64,000 nucleotides of DNA from JBBKXP01 sp038251315 (GTDB lineage Bacteria > Pseudomonadota > Alphaproteobacteria > Rhodobacterales > Rhodobacteraceae): positions 14,070 through 78,069 of the forward strand of contig JBBSBK010000001.1 in assembly GCA_038251315.1 (NCBI GenBank). Direction: 5' to 3'. The position numbers and the translations under genes are program-made. The notes under the pieces were generated by a model, which saw nothing but the letters and a program-made list of their open reading frames with translations, was not told where the DNA came from and did no database searches. Shown here one piece after another: positions 20,635 to 29,421 of this stretch; the stretch's first letter is position 1, and each line of letters opens with the position of its first letter.

Positions 20635-21834
20635 TCAGGCTTGCTGCTCGGCGGCTGGTTTGAGGCGGGGCAATACCCACGAGGCAAGGCCCAGCGTGAT
20701 CAGCGCCGCCAGCGCGATTGCGGCAATCATCGGCAAAGCAGTGTCGTCAAAGAACGGCCCAGTCAGCGCCACGAACAGCCCGCCGGTCAGCATCTGCAAG
20801 GTGCCGCCCAGCGACGATGCCAACCCGGCGATGTCGCCGTGGTCGTCCAACGCCATGACCATCGTCGCCGGAATGATCAGACCAAGGCCCGCATTGCCGA
20901 CGACCAGCAGGACGATAATGGTCCAGAGGCCCGCCATCCCGGCCAGCGCCAAAAGCAGCAGCAGACAGGTCGCGGCGGCAAAAACGATCGCCGCAAGGCG
21001 GATCATCGGTCCCATCCCGATCCGCCCGCCGATGATGCCCGCGAACTGCGACGCGCCGATGAAACCCATCGCGTTTACTGCAAACGCCAGCCCGAACTGC
21101 ACCGGGGTCAGGCCGAACTGGTCGGAATAGACAAATGCGGCGCTGCTGATAAAGACGAAAAAGCTGGCGAACCCGAACGCCCCGACAAAGGTCAGACCCA
21201 GGAACGCCGGATCGGTCATCAGCACCCGGATACCCCGCCCCATCGAGGGAAAATTGACCCGCACCCGGTCTGCCGGTTTCAGGGTCTCTGCCTGCGCGAA
21301 CAGGGTAATCGCCAGACTGACGAGCGACACGCCGGCCAGCGCCCAGAATATCAACCGCCAACTGCCCAGCGCCAGAAATCCGGCGCCCGCCAGCGGCGCC
21401 AGCATTGGCGACACCGAAATCACCATCATGATGGCGGCCATCAGCCGCGCAGCCGCTGCCCCTGTCATCATGTCGCGGATGATCGCGCGGGGCACGACCA
21501 TGACCGCCGCCGCACCCAGCGCCTGCACCACGCGACCCGCAATGAGCCACCCGATCGTCGGTGCAAAGGCGCAGATCAGCGACCCGATCAGGAATAGGCC
21601 AAGCCCCAGCAAGATCGGCGGCTTGCGCCCGACCTGATCGGCGAGCGGGCCATAAAACATCTGCGACAGGCCGAAGGCAACGAAATACAGGGTCAGCGTC
21701 GCCTGCACGCCGCCGACACTCGCACCAAGGTCGGTGCCAATGGCCGGCATCGCGGGCAGATACATGTCGATGGCGAATGGACCCACGGCCGACAAGAGAC
21801 CAAGGACCAGTGCAGTGCGGAAAAACGAAGACAT
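20635..21834 (-). CDS. MFS drug/H+ antiporter, Bcr/CflA family
   Basis: A 399-residue 12-span transporter of the major facilitator superfamily. The Bcr/CflA hallmarks are MYLPAMPAIGTDLGAS after span 1, the GPLADQVGRKPPILLG loop between spans 2 and 3 (motif A), and VVPRAIIRDM in span 4. Such pumps export chloramphenicol, bicyclomycin, sulfonamide or purine/cysteine-type substrates; the substrate here cannot be told. It is separated from its neighbours by 78 and 59 bases and has no adjacent regulator. Confidence 0.87.
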   Translation of the reverse strand: MSSFFRTALVLGLLSAVGPFAIDMYLPAMPAIGTDLGASVGGVQATLTLYFVAFGLSQMFYGPLADQVGRKPPILLGLGLFLIGSLICAFAPTIGWLIAGRVVQALGAAAVMVVPRAIIRDMMTGAAAARLMAAIMMVISVSPMLAPLAGAGFLALGSWRLIFWALAGVSLVSLAITLFAQAETLKPADRVRVNFPSMGRGIRVLMTDPAFLGLTFVGAFGFASFFVFISSAAFVYSDQFGLTPVQFGLAFAVNAMGFIGASQFAGIIGGRIGMGPMIRLAAIVFAAATCLLLLLALAGMAGLWTIIVLLVVGNAGLGLIIPATMVMALDDHGDIAGLASSLGGTLQMLTGGLFVALTGPFFDDTALPMIAAIALAALITLGLASWVLPRLKPAAEQQA

Positions 21835-21893
21835 GGGCGACTCGGCGGATTCGGGGTTCGCGCTGTGCTACGCAGATCCCTGCGTTAGCGCAA

Positions 21894-23714
21894 TCACGCC
21901 GCATCCTCGGTCAACTGCCGGTTCCACAGATTGGCATAGCGGCCGGCCCTGGCCAGCAGCGCGTCATGCGTACCCTGTTCCACGATCACCCCATCCTCCA
22001 GCACGACGATCCGGTCAGCATCCTGAATGGTGGTCAGGCGATGAGCGATGGTGATGACGGTGCGACCCTGGCCCATTGCCTTCAACTCGGCCTGAATTTC
22101 CATCTCGGTTTCGGTGTCCAGTGCGCTCGTTGCTTCGTCCAGCAAGAGTATCGGCGGATTTTTCAGCAGCGTACGGGCAATGCCGACGCGCTGCTTTTCG
22201 CCCCCCGACAGCTTGAGCCCCCGTTCGCCCACAGTGGTTTCATATTTGTCGGGCATCGACATGATGAAATCGTGGATCTTGGCGGCCTTGGCTGCGGCAA
22301 TGATCTCTCCTTCCGAGGCATCGGGGCGGCCATAGGCGATGTTGTAATGCACTGTGTCATTGAACAGAACGGTATCCTGCGGCACCACCCCGATCTGGGC
22401 ATGCAGACTGGCCTGCGTGACATCGCGGATATCCTGCCCGTCGATCTTGAGACTGCCGCCGACGACATCGTAGAACCTGAACAGCAATCGTCCGATAGTC
22501 GATTTGCCTGACCCCGACGATCCGACGATGGCGACAGTCTCGCCCGGCGCGACCCGCAGGGACACCCCTTTCAGGATCGGGCGCGCGGCATCGTAACTGA
22601 ACGCCACGTCGTTCAGCACGACCTCACCGCCTTGCACTTTCAGAACATGTGCATCCGGTTTGTCGTTTATTTCGGCGGGTTGCTCTAACAAATCGAACAT
22701 ATCGCCCATGTCGATCAGGGCTTGACGTATTTCGCGGTAAACCGTGCCAAGAAAATTCAACGGCATAGTGATCTGGATCATGTAAGCGTTGACCATAACG
22801 AAATCGCCAACCGTCAGCGCCCCGCTTTGCACCCCGATTGCTGCCATCACCATCACGATGACCAACCCGGCGGTGATCAGAAACGACTGGCCAAAGTTCA
22901 GGAACGCCAGCGAATAGTTGGTATTGATCGCCGCTGCCTCGTACTTTTCCATCGCCCGGTCATAGCGGTCGGCCTCCCACTTTTCGGCACCGAAATATTT
23001 GACGGTCTCGAAATTCAACAGGCTGTCGATCGCCTTCTGGTTGGCGTCGGTATCCTGTTCGTTCATCACCTTGCGGATCTTGACCCGCCATTCGGTGATC
23101 GCAAAGGTAAACCAGACATAAAATGCGATGGTGACGAGGACGACGACCATGTACCAAACGTCGAATTTGTAGGCTAAAACCGCCAAGATCATCAAAAGCT
23201 GAATGATCAACGGACCCATGCTGAACAGCAGAAAACGCAACAGAAAATCGACGCCCTTGACCCCGCGTTCGATGACGCGGCTGAGTCCGCCGGTCTTGCG
23301 GGTGATATGATAACGCATGGACAGGCGGTGAATATGCACGAAGGTCTCGCGTGCCAAGGTCCGCAGCGCACCCTGTCCGACCGGGGTGAACACCACGTCG
23401 CGCAACTGCTGAAACCCGCCCGACAGCAAGCGGGCAAGGCCATAAGCGACCGTCAGCCCGATTGCACCCAGCGCCAGAAACGTCGCCGGGGTGTCGGCCT
23501 TGGGGGCAAGAGCGTCGACCGCCTGCTGATACAGGATCGGGGTGCCAACGGCGATCACGTTCGCAAGCATCAGCACCGTCAACGCGATGACGACACGCAC
23601 CTTGACCGCTGTTTCGCCCTTGGGCCACAGATAGGGCGTCACCCGGCGGATGACATTCCAGCCCTCGATCTTCTGACCGCTGAGGTTGGCATTGGACTTG
23701 GGCAGGCGGCGCAT
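21894..23714 (-). CDS. ABC exporter, Atm1/HMT type (fused membrane and ATPase domains)
   Basis: A 606-residue half-transporter. The N-terminal membrane domain has six spans, with the Atm1-like VIERGVKGVDFLLRFLLFSMGP block and the NYSLAFLNFGQS segment. The C-terminal ATPase has Walker A VGSSGSGKST, signature LSGGEKQRVGIARTLLK, Walker B ILLLDEATSALD and H-loop AHRLTT. Atm1-type exporters carry glutathione-conjugated sulfur or metal species across the inner membrane. The glutathione-site residues were not checked one by one. A single-gene unit between the MFS pump and the LysM gene. Confidence 0.9.
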   Translation of the reverse strand: MRRLPKSNANLSGQKIEGWNVIRRVTPYLWPKGETAVKVRVVIALTVLMLANVIAVGTPILYQQAVDALAPKADTPATFLALGAIGLTVAYGLARLLSGGFQQLRDVVFTPVGQGALRTLARETFVHIHRLSMRYHITRKTGGLSRVIERGVKGVDFLLRFLLFSMGPLIIQLLMILAVLAYKFDVWYMVVVLVTIAFYVWFTFAITEWRVKIRKVMNEQDTDANQKAIDSLLNFETVKYFGAEKWEADRYDRAMEKYEAAAINTNYSLAFLNFGQSFLITAGLVIVMVMAAIGVQSGALTVGDFVMVNAYMIQITMPLNFLGTVYREIRQALIDMGDMFDLLEQPAEINDKPDAHVLKVQGGEVVLNDVAFSYDAARPILKGVSLRVAPGETVAIVGSSGSGKSTIGRLLFRFYDVVGGSLKIDGQDIRDVTQASLHAQIGVVPQDTVLFNDTVHYNIAYGRPDASEGEIIAAAKAAKIHDFIMSMPDKYETTVGERGLKLSGGEKQRVGIARTLLKNPPILLLDEATSALDTETEMEIQAELKAMGQGRTVITIAHRLTTIQDADRIVVLEDGVIVEQGTHDALLARAGRYANLWNRQLTEDAA

Positions 23715-23783
23715 GCAGATCTCCGACGCAGGGCTGGCCTGTCTACCTAGGATGGCATCGGCGAAATGGCCAGAGGGCCTGTT

Positions 23784-25430
23784 TTACTCGGTCGTTCCGG
23801 GAATGATGAATACCTGCCCCGGATAGATGAGATCGGGGTCGCGGATGCGGTCGCGATTGGCTTCGAACACCCGAACATACATGATTCCCTGACCATAGCG
23901 TTCCCGTGCAATGGCCCAAAGGGTCGCCCCCGGTTGCACGGTCTTGACGGCAACGGCGAACCCGTCCGGCGTCTGATCGGCCATCACCGCTGCAATTGCG
24001 GCAGGTTCTTCGCGCTGAAACGGCGTTTCGATCCGGCTGACCACGGTGCCTTTGGGATCGACCTGATCAACGCGCAGCGTGTAGATGCCGCTGTCGATCT
24101 GCGGCAGGTCGATCGACCATGTGCCGGCAGGGGCGACAGGCGTGTCGCTGATTGGCACGTTGTCCAGATAGATTCGCACGAAACCGGCTGCCCCTGCCCG
24201 CCCCGACAGCATGACTTGGCCGGCAGCATCGTAAGTGATGCTGTCGAGCGCAACCGACGACATCACCTCGGGCGGTGTGTCCGGGGCGACGGCAGGCTGC
24301 AGGACGCGGACACCATCGGCGTTCGACAGCAGGACGGCCGGGGCGCTTGGCGCGGCTGTCTGGTCCGGCCCCGGTTCGATTCGCGCGGTCGCGGCAGTAT
24401 CGGCCAGCGACAGATCTGCAGAGGTGGCGACCGGCGCAGGCGCAATCTCGGGCTGTGACAGGTCGGCGACGATCTTGGGTTGATCAACCGCCGGCACATC
24501 GACCGCCCGGCCAACCTCTGTCGAGGCATTCGCGGACATTTCGACATCTGCGACGAGCGCTGGCGCAATCTCGGGCAGTGGCAGGTCGGTGACGATCTTC
24601 GGCTCATCAACCGGCGGGATATCGGCTGCCGGACCCACCCCGGCCGAATCGTTCGCGGAAAATTCGATATCAAGGATCGGCGCAGGGTTGACGTCTAGCT
24701 GCGGCAGTTCTGCTACGAGCACAGGGTCATCATTTGGCAGGTCGTTGGTTACGGAATCGCCTCCGATTGGGGCATCCTCGGCGACCGGCGCGACATCTTC
24801 CTCGGCCGCCGCGTTCACAGAAGGAGTGGCTTCGGGCAAGACAACAGCTCCGATATCCTCTGAGGCAGGCCGCGTTTCCGGTTCCGCCGCTGCAATAACC
24901 ACTTCTGCCAAGGGTGCCAGAATGATCTCGTCACCCGACGCCATCGCCGTCCCGTCGGGATCGGCGATCAGGGAAAGACGGCGAGGCGTGGCCGAGGGAG
25001 CGAACCGCGTCAGCGCCACGAAGGCACCGTTCGGTTCGGCGACGACGCGCATCAGTGGTTCCGCGTCCATCAGGATGTCGACGGGCAGCCCGCCAATAGC
25101 GAAACCCGCCACCACCGCCGCCCCGTCGGGGTCGACACGCACGTCGGTAATGCGCGGTGCCGCCGGAGCGGCCCTAACCTCGGTTTCGGGAACGGCAACT
25201 GTTTCGGGAGATGCGGCGACATTTGGCGTCAAGGCTGGCAAAGTCACAGGTGCTTGCATATCCGGCCGGGTCAGCGCCAGATATCCGCCTAGCACCGCAA
25301 CCACCAGCGCCACCGCCGCCCCCAGCATCACTCGCGCAACACGCGTGCCCGCATCTGTCACCACCCGCTCATCCCCCAAATCCAGTGCCAACGAAAACCC
25401 CGGCAGCGACTGGTTGAGCGACCATAGCAA
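23784..25430 (-). CDS. LysM peptidoglycan-binding protein with membrane anchor and low-complexity linker
   Basis: A 548-residue protein. An N-terminal span ([21 protein letters not shown], residues roughly 35-55) is followed by a periplasmic region with Ig-like strands and a long Ala/Pro/Asp/Glu-rich linker. The C-terminus is a LysM domain ([17 protein letters not shown]...[24 protein letters not shown]). The linker holds an imperfect 41-residue repeat with units at about 24565-24690 and 24442-24565 (shared phrases [15 protein letters not shown] / [15 protein letters not shown]). It probably binds the cell wall from the inner membrane; similar genes are common in Rhodobacterales. The start is uncertain; a later GTG near the span is possible. 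Confidence 0.82.
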   Translation of the reverse strand: MLWSLNQSLPGFSLALDLGDERVVTDAGTRVARVMLGAAVALVVAVLGGYLALTRPDMQAPVTLPALTPNVAASPETVAVPETEVRAAPAAPRITDVRVDPDGAAVVAGFAIGGLPVDILMDAEPLMRVVAEPNGAFVALTRFAPSATPRRLSLIADPDGTAMASGDEIILAPLAEVVIAAAEPETRPASEDIGAVVLPEATPSVNAAAEEDVAPVAEDAPIGGDSVTNDLPNDDPVLVAELPQLDVNPAPILDIEFSANDSAGVGPAADIPPVDEPKIVTDLPLPEIAPALVADVEMSANASTEVGRAVDVPAVDQPKIVADLSQPEIAPAPVATSADLSLADTAATARIEPGPDQTAAPSAPAVLLSNADGVRVLQPAVAPDTPPEVMSSVALDSITYDAAGQVMLSGRAGAAGFVRIYLDNVPISDTPVAPAGTWSIDLPQIDSGIYTLRVDQVDPKGTVVSRIETPFQREEPAAIAAVMADQTPDGFAVAVKTVQPGATLWAIARERYGQGIMYVRVFEANRDRIRDPDLIYPGQVFIIPGTTE

Positions 25431-25484
25431 CGCCGCTATGCACGGTCAAAGGCAACGATTCGATGAAATCATAGGGTCACTTCC

Positions 25485-26036
25485 ATGTCGCACCACTCGG
25501 TTTGTGTCTACTGTGGATCACGCCCCGGCGCCGATCCGGCCTTTGCAAGAGCGGCGACGGAAACTGGCGGAATGCTGGCGGCGAATGGCTGGCGGCTGGT
25601 TTACGGGGCCGGCGATGTCGGTCTGATGGGGCTGGTGGCGCGGGCCGCGCAGATTGCAGGAGGCAAGACATTCGGCGTCATCCCGTCGCACCTGCTCGAC
25701 TGGGAGGTCGGCAAGCGCGATCTGGACACCTTTGTCATCACCGAAACCATGCACGAGCGCAAAAAGGTCATGATCATGAACGCCGATGCCGTCGTTGTGC
25801 TGCCAGGCGGGGCTGGGAGTCTGGACGAGTTCTTTGAGGTGTTGACATGGCGGCAACTGGGGCTGCACGGCAAACCGATCATTCTGCTGAACACTGCCGG
25901 TTACTGGACCCCGCTGATTGCCCTGCTGGACCACGTCATCGCGCAAGGATTTGCCGACTCCTCCCTGCGCGATTTCGTCACCGTCGTCAGTAGCGTTAAT
26001 GCTTTGCAGGCCCGGCTTTCCGAAGCGCTCGGCTAA
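25485..26036 (+). CDS. LOG family protein (nucleotide phosphoribohydrolase)
   Basis: A 183-residue protein of the LOG/YvdD family, which cleaves cytokinin riboside 5'-monophosphates or AMP to release the base. The signature PGGAGSLDEFFEVLTW is the family PGGxGTxxE motif with Ser in place of Thr, preceded by MHERKKVMIMNADAVVVLPGG. The N-terminus CVYCGSRPGADPAF is also typical. Bacterial LOG proteins often act in purine salvage rather than signalling. It is divergent from the LysM gene (54-base gap) and nearly abuts the convergent host-attachment-family gene. Confidence 0.88.
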   Translation: MSHHSVCVYCGSRPGADPAFARAATETGGMLAANGWRLVYGAGDVGLMGLVARAAQIAGGKTFGVIPSHLLDWEVGKRDLDTFVITETMHERKKVMIMNADAVVVLPGGAGSLDEFFEVLTWRQLGLHGKPIILLNTAGYWTPLIALLDHVIAQGFADSSLRDFVTVVSSVNALQARLSEALG

Positions 26037-26051
26037 CGGGCACGGCCGTCC

Positions 26052-26504
26052 CTAAGCAGCAAGCTCAGCCTTCACGATTTTTTCGATCTCGTCGATCGGG
26101 TGGTTCGTCAAGGTCTTGGAGATCTCTCCGATGACCTTGTCACTCACTTCAAGGTGCAGCTTCCCCCGCAACGCGCCCAACACATGCGGCGACGCCACCA
26201 GCACAATGCGATCGAACCGGCCCTTGTGGGCACGTTCATACAGCATGTCAGCCAGGTCGGCGGCAAAACGGTCTTTGGCCAGTTCATGCCAGTCGGTATC
26301 GTCATAGGCCGATTTGGCGGGGCTGGTCGATTGACCGACCCGCCCCGGTCGGTTGGCGGACTGGTCGATATCCTTGGGGTTGTCCTGTTGTTCCTTGCGG
26401 ATCACTTCAAGGTTGGGGTCTTCGCCATCAGTGATATTGCGCAGAAACAGCGCCTTTTCACCATCGGCGACAAGTACCCATGTGCCGTTCGTCAATCTAG
26501 TCAT
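26052..26504 (-). CDS. Host attachment family protein (baeRF-like domain)
   Basis: A 150-residue protein of the Host_attach family, named after Agrobacterium genes required for plant attachment. Features: GTWVLVADGEKALFLRNI at the N-terminus, the FAADLADMLYERAHKGRFDRIVLVASPHVLGALR helix-strand pair, and NHPIDEIEKIVKAEL at the end. The fold is related to archaeal release-factor-like domains, so the name need not reflect function. ATG at 26504 is chosen because it gives the family N-terminus; upstream in-frame codons lie inside the preceding small gene, with which it overlaps by eight bases (ATGACTAG). Confidence 0.83.
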   Translation of the reverse strand: MTRLTNGTWVLVADGEKALFLRNITDGEDPNLEVIRKEQQDNPKDIDQSANRPGRVGQSTSPAKSAYDDTDWHELAKDRFAADLADMLYERAHKGRFDRIVLVASPHVLGALRGKLHLEVSDKVIGEISKTLTNHPIDEIEKIVKAELAA

Positions 26505-26721
26505 TTTTGTCCTCGCGCTCGTTGCCCGTGGCGATCTCGTCGGCCTTGCGGACTCGGGTGATCCCAGGATCGTCCTGTTCGGCGCGGCGTTTTTCATCCC
26601 GGGTGCCGACCCGACGCTGCATCTGACCGTCCGAGCGGCCCTGCTGGTCGGGGGTGGGCGCATCGCCCAGATAGTCCTTGGTTTCCTGTTTGCCGTCGTG
26701 CGAACGTTTGCGGTCTGCCAT
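26497..26721 (-). CDS. Small highly charged hypothetical protein
   Basis: A 74-residue, very hydrophilic protein (many Arg, Lys, Asp, Glu, Gln; no membrane span), beginning MADRKRSHDGKQETKDYLGD. I do not recognise a family. Its stop overlaps the start of the host-attachment-family gene by eight bases, so it appears to be the first cistron of that pair and may act with it. Upstream there is a clear GGAGGCGAAG ribosome binding site. Composition suggests a disordered protein. Confidence 0.6.
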   Translation of the reverse strand: MADRKRSHDGKQETKDYLGDAPTPDQQGRSDGQMQRRVGTRDEKRRAEQDDPGITRVRKADEIATGNEREDKND

Positions 26722-26780
26722 CTTCGCCTCCTGTGCTGCGGTTCACAGGAACAACGGGGTCGGGGCGACAAGGGTTCCGC

Positions 26781-26816
26781 AAAACCAGCGGCCCGCAACG
26801 TATCCTTGCGGGCCGC
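26781..26816 (-). terminator. Rho-independent terminator of sodB
   Basis: On the minus strand an 11-bp perfect stem (arms 26806-26816 and 26788-26798, GCGGCCCGCAA / TTGCGGGCCGC) with a 7-base loop is followed by TGGTTTTG. It starts 28 bases after the sodB stop. Confidence 0.75.
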
Positions 26817-26843
26817 ATCAGGAAAACGTTTGTGCCGAGTGGC

Positions 26844-27443
26844 TTACATCCGCGAAGCGACGTTTTCCCAGTTGACCAGCTTGTCGATGAAGTTGGTCAG
26901 GTAGACCGGGCGCTTGTTGCGAAAGTCGATGTAGTAGGAATGTTCCCACACATCGCAGCCGAGCAACGCGGTCTGACCGAAACAGACGGGGTTCACACCG
27001 TTTTCGGTCTTGGTCACCTTCAGCGAACCGTCCTTGTCCTTGACCAGCCACGCCCAGCCTGATCCGAACTGTCCGGCCCCGGCCTCGCCGAACTTTTTCT
27101 TGAACTCATCGACCGACCCGAAGGCGTCCTTCAGTGCGGTCTCGACGGCCCCCGGCATCTTGCTCTCGCCCGGCGCCATCATCTCCCAGAACTGGTTGTG
27201 GTTCCACAACTGGCTGATGTTATTGAAGATACCCGACTGCGCGACCGCGTCAGCCTTATAGGTGCCGGTAATGATGTCCTCGAGGGATTTGCCCTCCCAC
27301 TCGGTCCCGGCGATCAGCTTGTTGCCGTTGTCGACATAAGCCTTGTGGTGCAGGTCGTGGTGATATTCGAGCGTCTCGCGCGACATGCCTTTGTCGGCCA
27401 GCGCATCGTGGGCATATGGAAGGTCGGGAAGGTCGAAAGCCAT
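26844..27443 (-). CDS. sodB: Superoxide dismutase, Fe/Mn type
   Basis: A 199-residue cytosolic superoxide dismutase. Metal ligands are visible in order: His in LEYHHDLHHKAYVDN (N-terminal), His in LWNHNQFWEMM, and Asp and His in CDVWEHSYYIDF. The FGSGWAWLV block is also conserved. Length and motif spacing fit SodB; the choice between Fe and Mn cannot be made with certainty. No signal peptide. A strong terminator follows, so it is transcribed alone. Confidence 0.95.
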   Translation of the reverse strand: MAFDLPDLPYAHDALADKGMSRETLEYHHDLHHKAYVDNGNKLIAGTEWEGKSLEDIITGTYKADAVAQSGIFNNISQLWNHNQFWEMMAPGESKMPGAVETALKDAFGSVDEFKKKFGEAGAGQFGSGWAWLVKDKDGSLKVTKTENGVNPVCFGQTALLGCDVWEHSYYIDFRNKRPVYLTNFIDKLVNWENVASRM

Positions 27444-27568
27444 TGGGAAAATCCCCCTGTTAGGTTTTGCATCTTAGGCCCGCAGCAAAGCGCGTGCCGG
27501 GCCGACGTCAAGCCCCTTATCCCAGAACGGCAGGCCGAACGAAAGGTTCCATCGCCGCCATTGCCCCA

Positions 27569-27597
27569 TTGGACATTCGCTATTGTTTCATTATGCT
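27569..27597 (+). promoter_or_regulatory. Candidate promoter of the glycosyltransferase-sulfotransferase locus
   Basis: TTGGAC (27569-27574) and TATGCT (27592-27597) are separated by 17 bases, about 90 bases upstream of the chosen glycosyltransferase start. The 245 bases between sodB and this gene hold nothing else recognisable. Eye-read prediction. Confidence 0.35.
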
Positions 27598-27688
27598 GAA
27601 CAATGAAGACCGGAAAACCGGCTTGCCTTACGTCCCCTTAACCGACTGGGGGGTATCTACGGGCAACAAGACAGGAGCAGCGGCAGAC

Positions 27689-29380
27689 ATGGCGGCACGC
27701 CACACCCACACCATCCTTTCGATGATGAAGGACGAGGGGCACAGCCTTGTTGAATGGGTTGCCTACCATCGCCTGATCGGGTTCGACAATATCTGCGTTT
27801 ATACTAACAACTGCGCCGACGGCACCGACGACATGCTGATGCGGCTGCAGGAACTGGGGCTGGTCCGGCATTTCCTCAACGACGTCCCGGCGGGCAAGAA
27901 ACCGCAGCCCAACGCGCTGGAACTGGCCACAAAAAACGCCGAAGTGATGGAGTCCGAATGGATCCTGACGATGGACGCCGATGAATTCCTCAACATCAAA
28001 TGCGGTGCTGGCCATATCACCGACCTGATCGCCCACATCCCGCCCGATGCAAGCGCGATGGCGATCACCTGGCGGTTCTATGGATCGGCGGGCGTGACCG
28101 ACTGGAATCCGGGGCTGGTGACCGAACGTTACACCCGCGCCGCCCCCGACCAGTTCAAAAAGGGCTGGGGGGTCAAAACCATCTTTCGCCCCTACCCCGA
28201 CATCAAGCTGGGCATCCACCGCCCGCATATCAAAAAGGCCAAACAAGACCCCGCCAACGCCAAGGCACTGTTCGATCAGGTCTGGGTCAACGGATCTGGG
28301 CAACGGATGCCCGACGAATTCTCGCTCTCGGGCTGGCGATCGACCAAGCCGACTCTGGGCTATGCGCTGGCCGAGTTGAACCACTATGCGGTCAAGTCCT
28401 ACGAGGCTTATCTGTTGCGCCGGGTCCGGGGCAACGTGAACAACAAAGAGGACAAGTATAACGCCGCCTACTTTGCCCTGTTCGACCGCAACGAAATTGT
28501 GGCGAACGCTACGCTGCGCCACGTCCCTGCACTCAAGGCCAGGATGGCCGAGATTCTGGCCGATCCGGTCATGGCAGAACTCCAGGCCAGAGCGCTGGAG
28601 TTCCATGCCGCCCGCGTCACCAGACTCCGCACGACCGGCGATTACGACACTTGGGTCGCCGAACTGAAGGAAGCGTCGAAAATCCCGCTGGATCAGCTGG
28701 ACGAGGTGCTCTTCATCCAGCACCTGCCAAAGATGTGGCAGGAAAAGGTCAAGGAGATGCAAGCCCAAGGCGTGCCCGACAAGGACATCGCGCGAATGAT
28801 TTCCGACACCCAGACCGCGAAAAAGGGTGAAACCCGTACCGCTCTGCTCGCAGCGGCCGGAGAAACGCCGCCTGAGGATTTGGGAAGCAAACGGGCGGAA
28901 CGCGACGCGATCAGCGCCTCTGCGTTGTCCGTCGAACCCGCCCGAAAATCCGCGCCCCCTGCCGACCGCGACGCCAAGAAGACAGCACGTCGGGCCGCGC
29001 GCGCCGCCGGGATCCCGACCAAGAAATACGCCCCCGGTGAAGAACCCCCCGAGGTGCGCACCGCCCTGGCCGAAGTGGCGCTGCGGGCCGACTCCCACGA
29101 GGTGCAACAGGCGCTGGAAAAGCTGGCGCAGGCCAATGACGACCCCGGCACCGCGCATCCCCTCGCCCGCGTCGAAAATGTGATCGCCGCCGCGCCACCA
29201 CCTCACGCCAATCCATTCATGAACACACCAGAAGCGCGGGGGCTGGGCGTGCCGGCACTAAAACCGCACGTCGCCGCGTTGCTGGCGAACCGCGACAGCG
29301 ACACGGCAAGGCCCGACGACCCAAAGCCCCCAAAGCCCGCCGCGCCAAAGTCCAAGGCAGCGGCGATCAAGGCCAGATAA
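27689..29380 (+). CDS. Family 2 glycosyltransferase (PF13704-like) with long basic/alanine-rich tail
   Basis: A 563-residue protein. The N-terminal 300 residues match the Glyco_tranf_2_4 type: ILSMMKDEGHSLVEWVAYHRLIGFDNICVYTNNCADGTD, then the DxD-like metal site TMDADEFLNIK, and later ALAELNHYAVKSYEAYLLRRVRG. The C-terminal third is unusual: a predicted helical region, then Lys/Ala/Pro-rich low complexity (ADRDAKKTARRAARAAG ... KPPKPAAPKSKAAAIKAR). ATG at 27689 is chosen because GGAG lies 13 bases upstream and the domain starts at once; an earlier ATG at 27594 is possible. It heads a run of related genes and presumably builds a surface glycan; sugar and acceptor unknown. Confidence 0.82.
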   Translation: MAARHTHTILSMMKDEGHSLVEWVAYHRLIGFDNICVYTNNCADGTDDMLMRLQELGLVRHFLNDVPAGKKPQPNALELATKNAEVMESEWILTMDADEFLNIKCGAGHITDLIAHIPPDASAMAITWRFYGSAGVTDWNPGLVTERYTRAAPDQFKKGWGVKTIFRPYPDIKLGIHRPHIKKAKQDPANAKALFDQVWVNGSGQRMPDEFSLSGWRSTKPTLGYALAELNHYAVKSYEAYLLRRVRGNVNNKEDKYNAAYFALFDRNEIVANATLRHVPALKARMAEILADPVMAELQARALEFHAARVTRLRTTGDYDTWVAELKEASKIPLDQLDEVLFIQHLPKMWQEKVKEMQAQGVPDKDIARMISDTQTAKKGETRTALLAAAGETPPEDLGSKRAERDAISASALSVEPARKSAPPADRDAKKTARRAARAAGIPTKKYAPGEEPPEVRTALAEVALRADSHEVQQALEKLAQANDDPGTAHPLARVENVIAAAPPPHANPFMNTPEARGLGVPALKPHVAALLANRDSDTARPDDPKPPKPAAPKSKAAAIKAR

Positions 29381-29421
29381 CCCCTCCCAGCCCCGCCGGG
29401 CCAAGCAGCAAGGCGACCCGC

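Noticed and set aside
26052..26504. Host attachment protein taken as evidence of a phage or plant-association island
   Set aside because: The family name is historical; neighbours are ordinary chromosomal genes and there is no integrase or phage structural gene.
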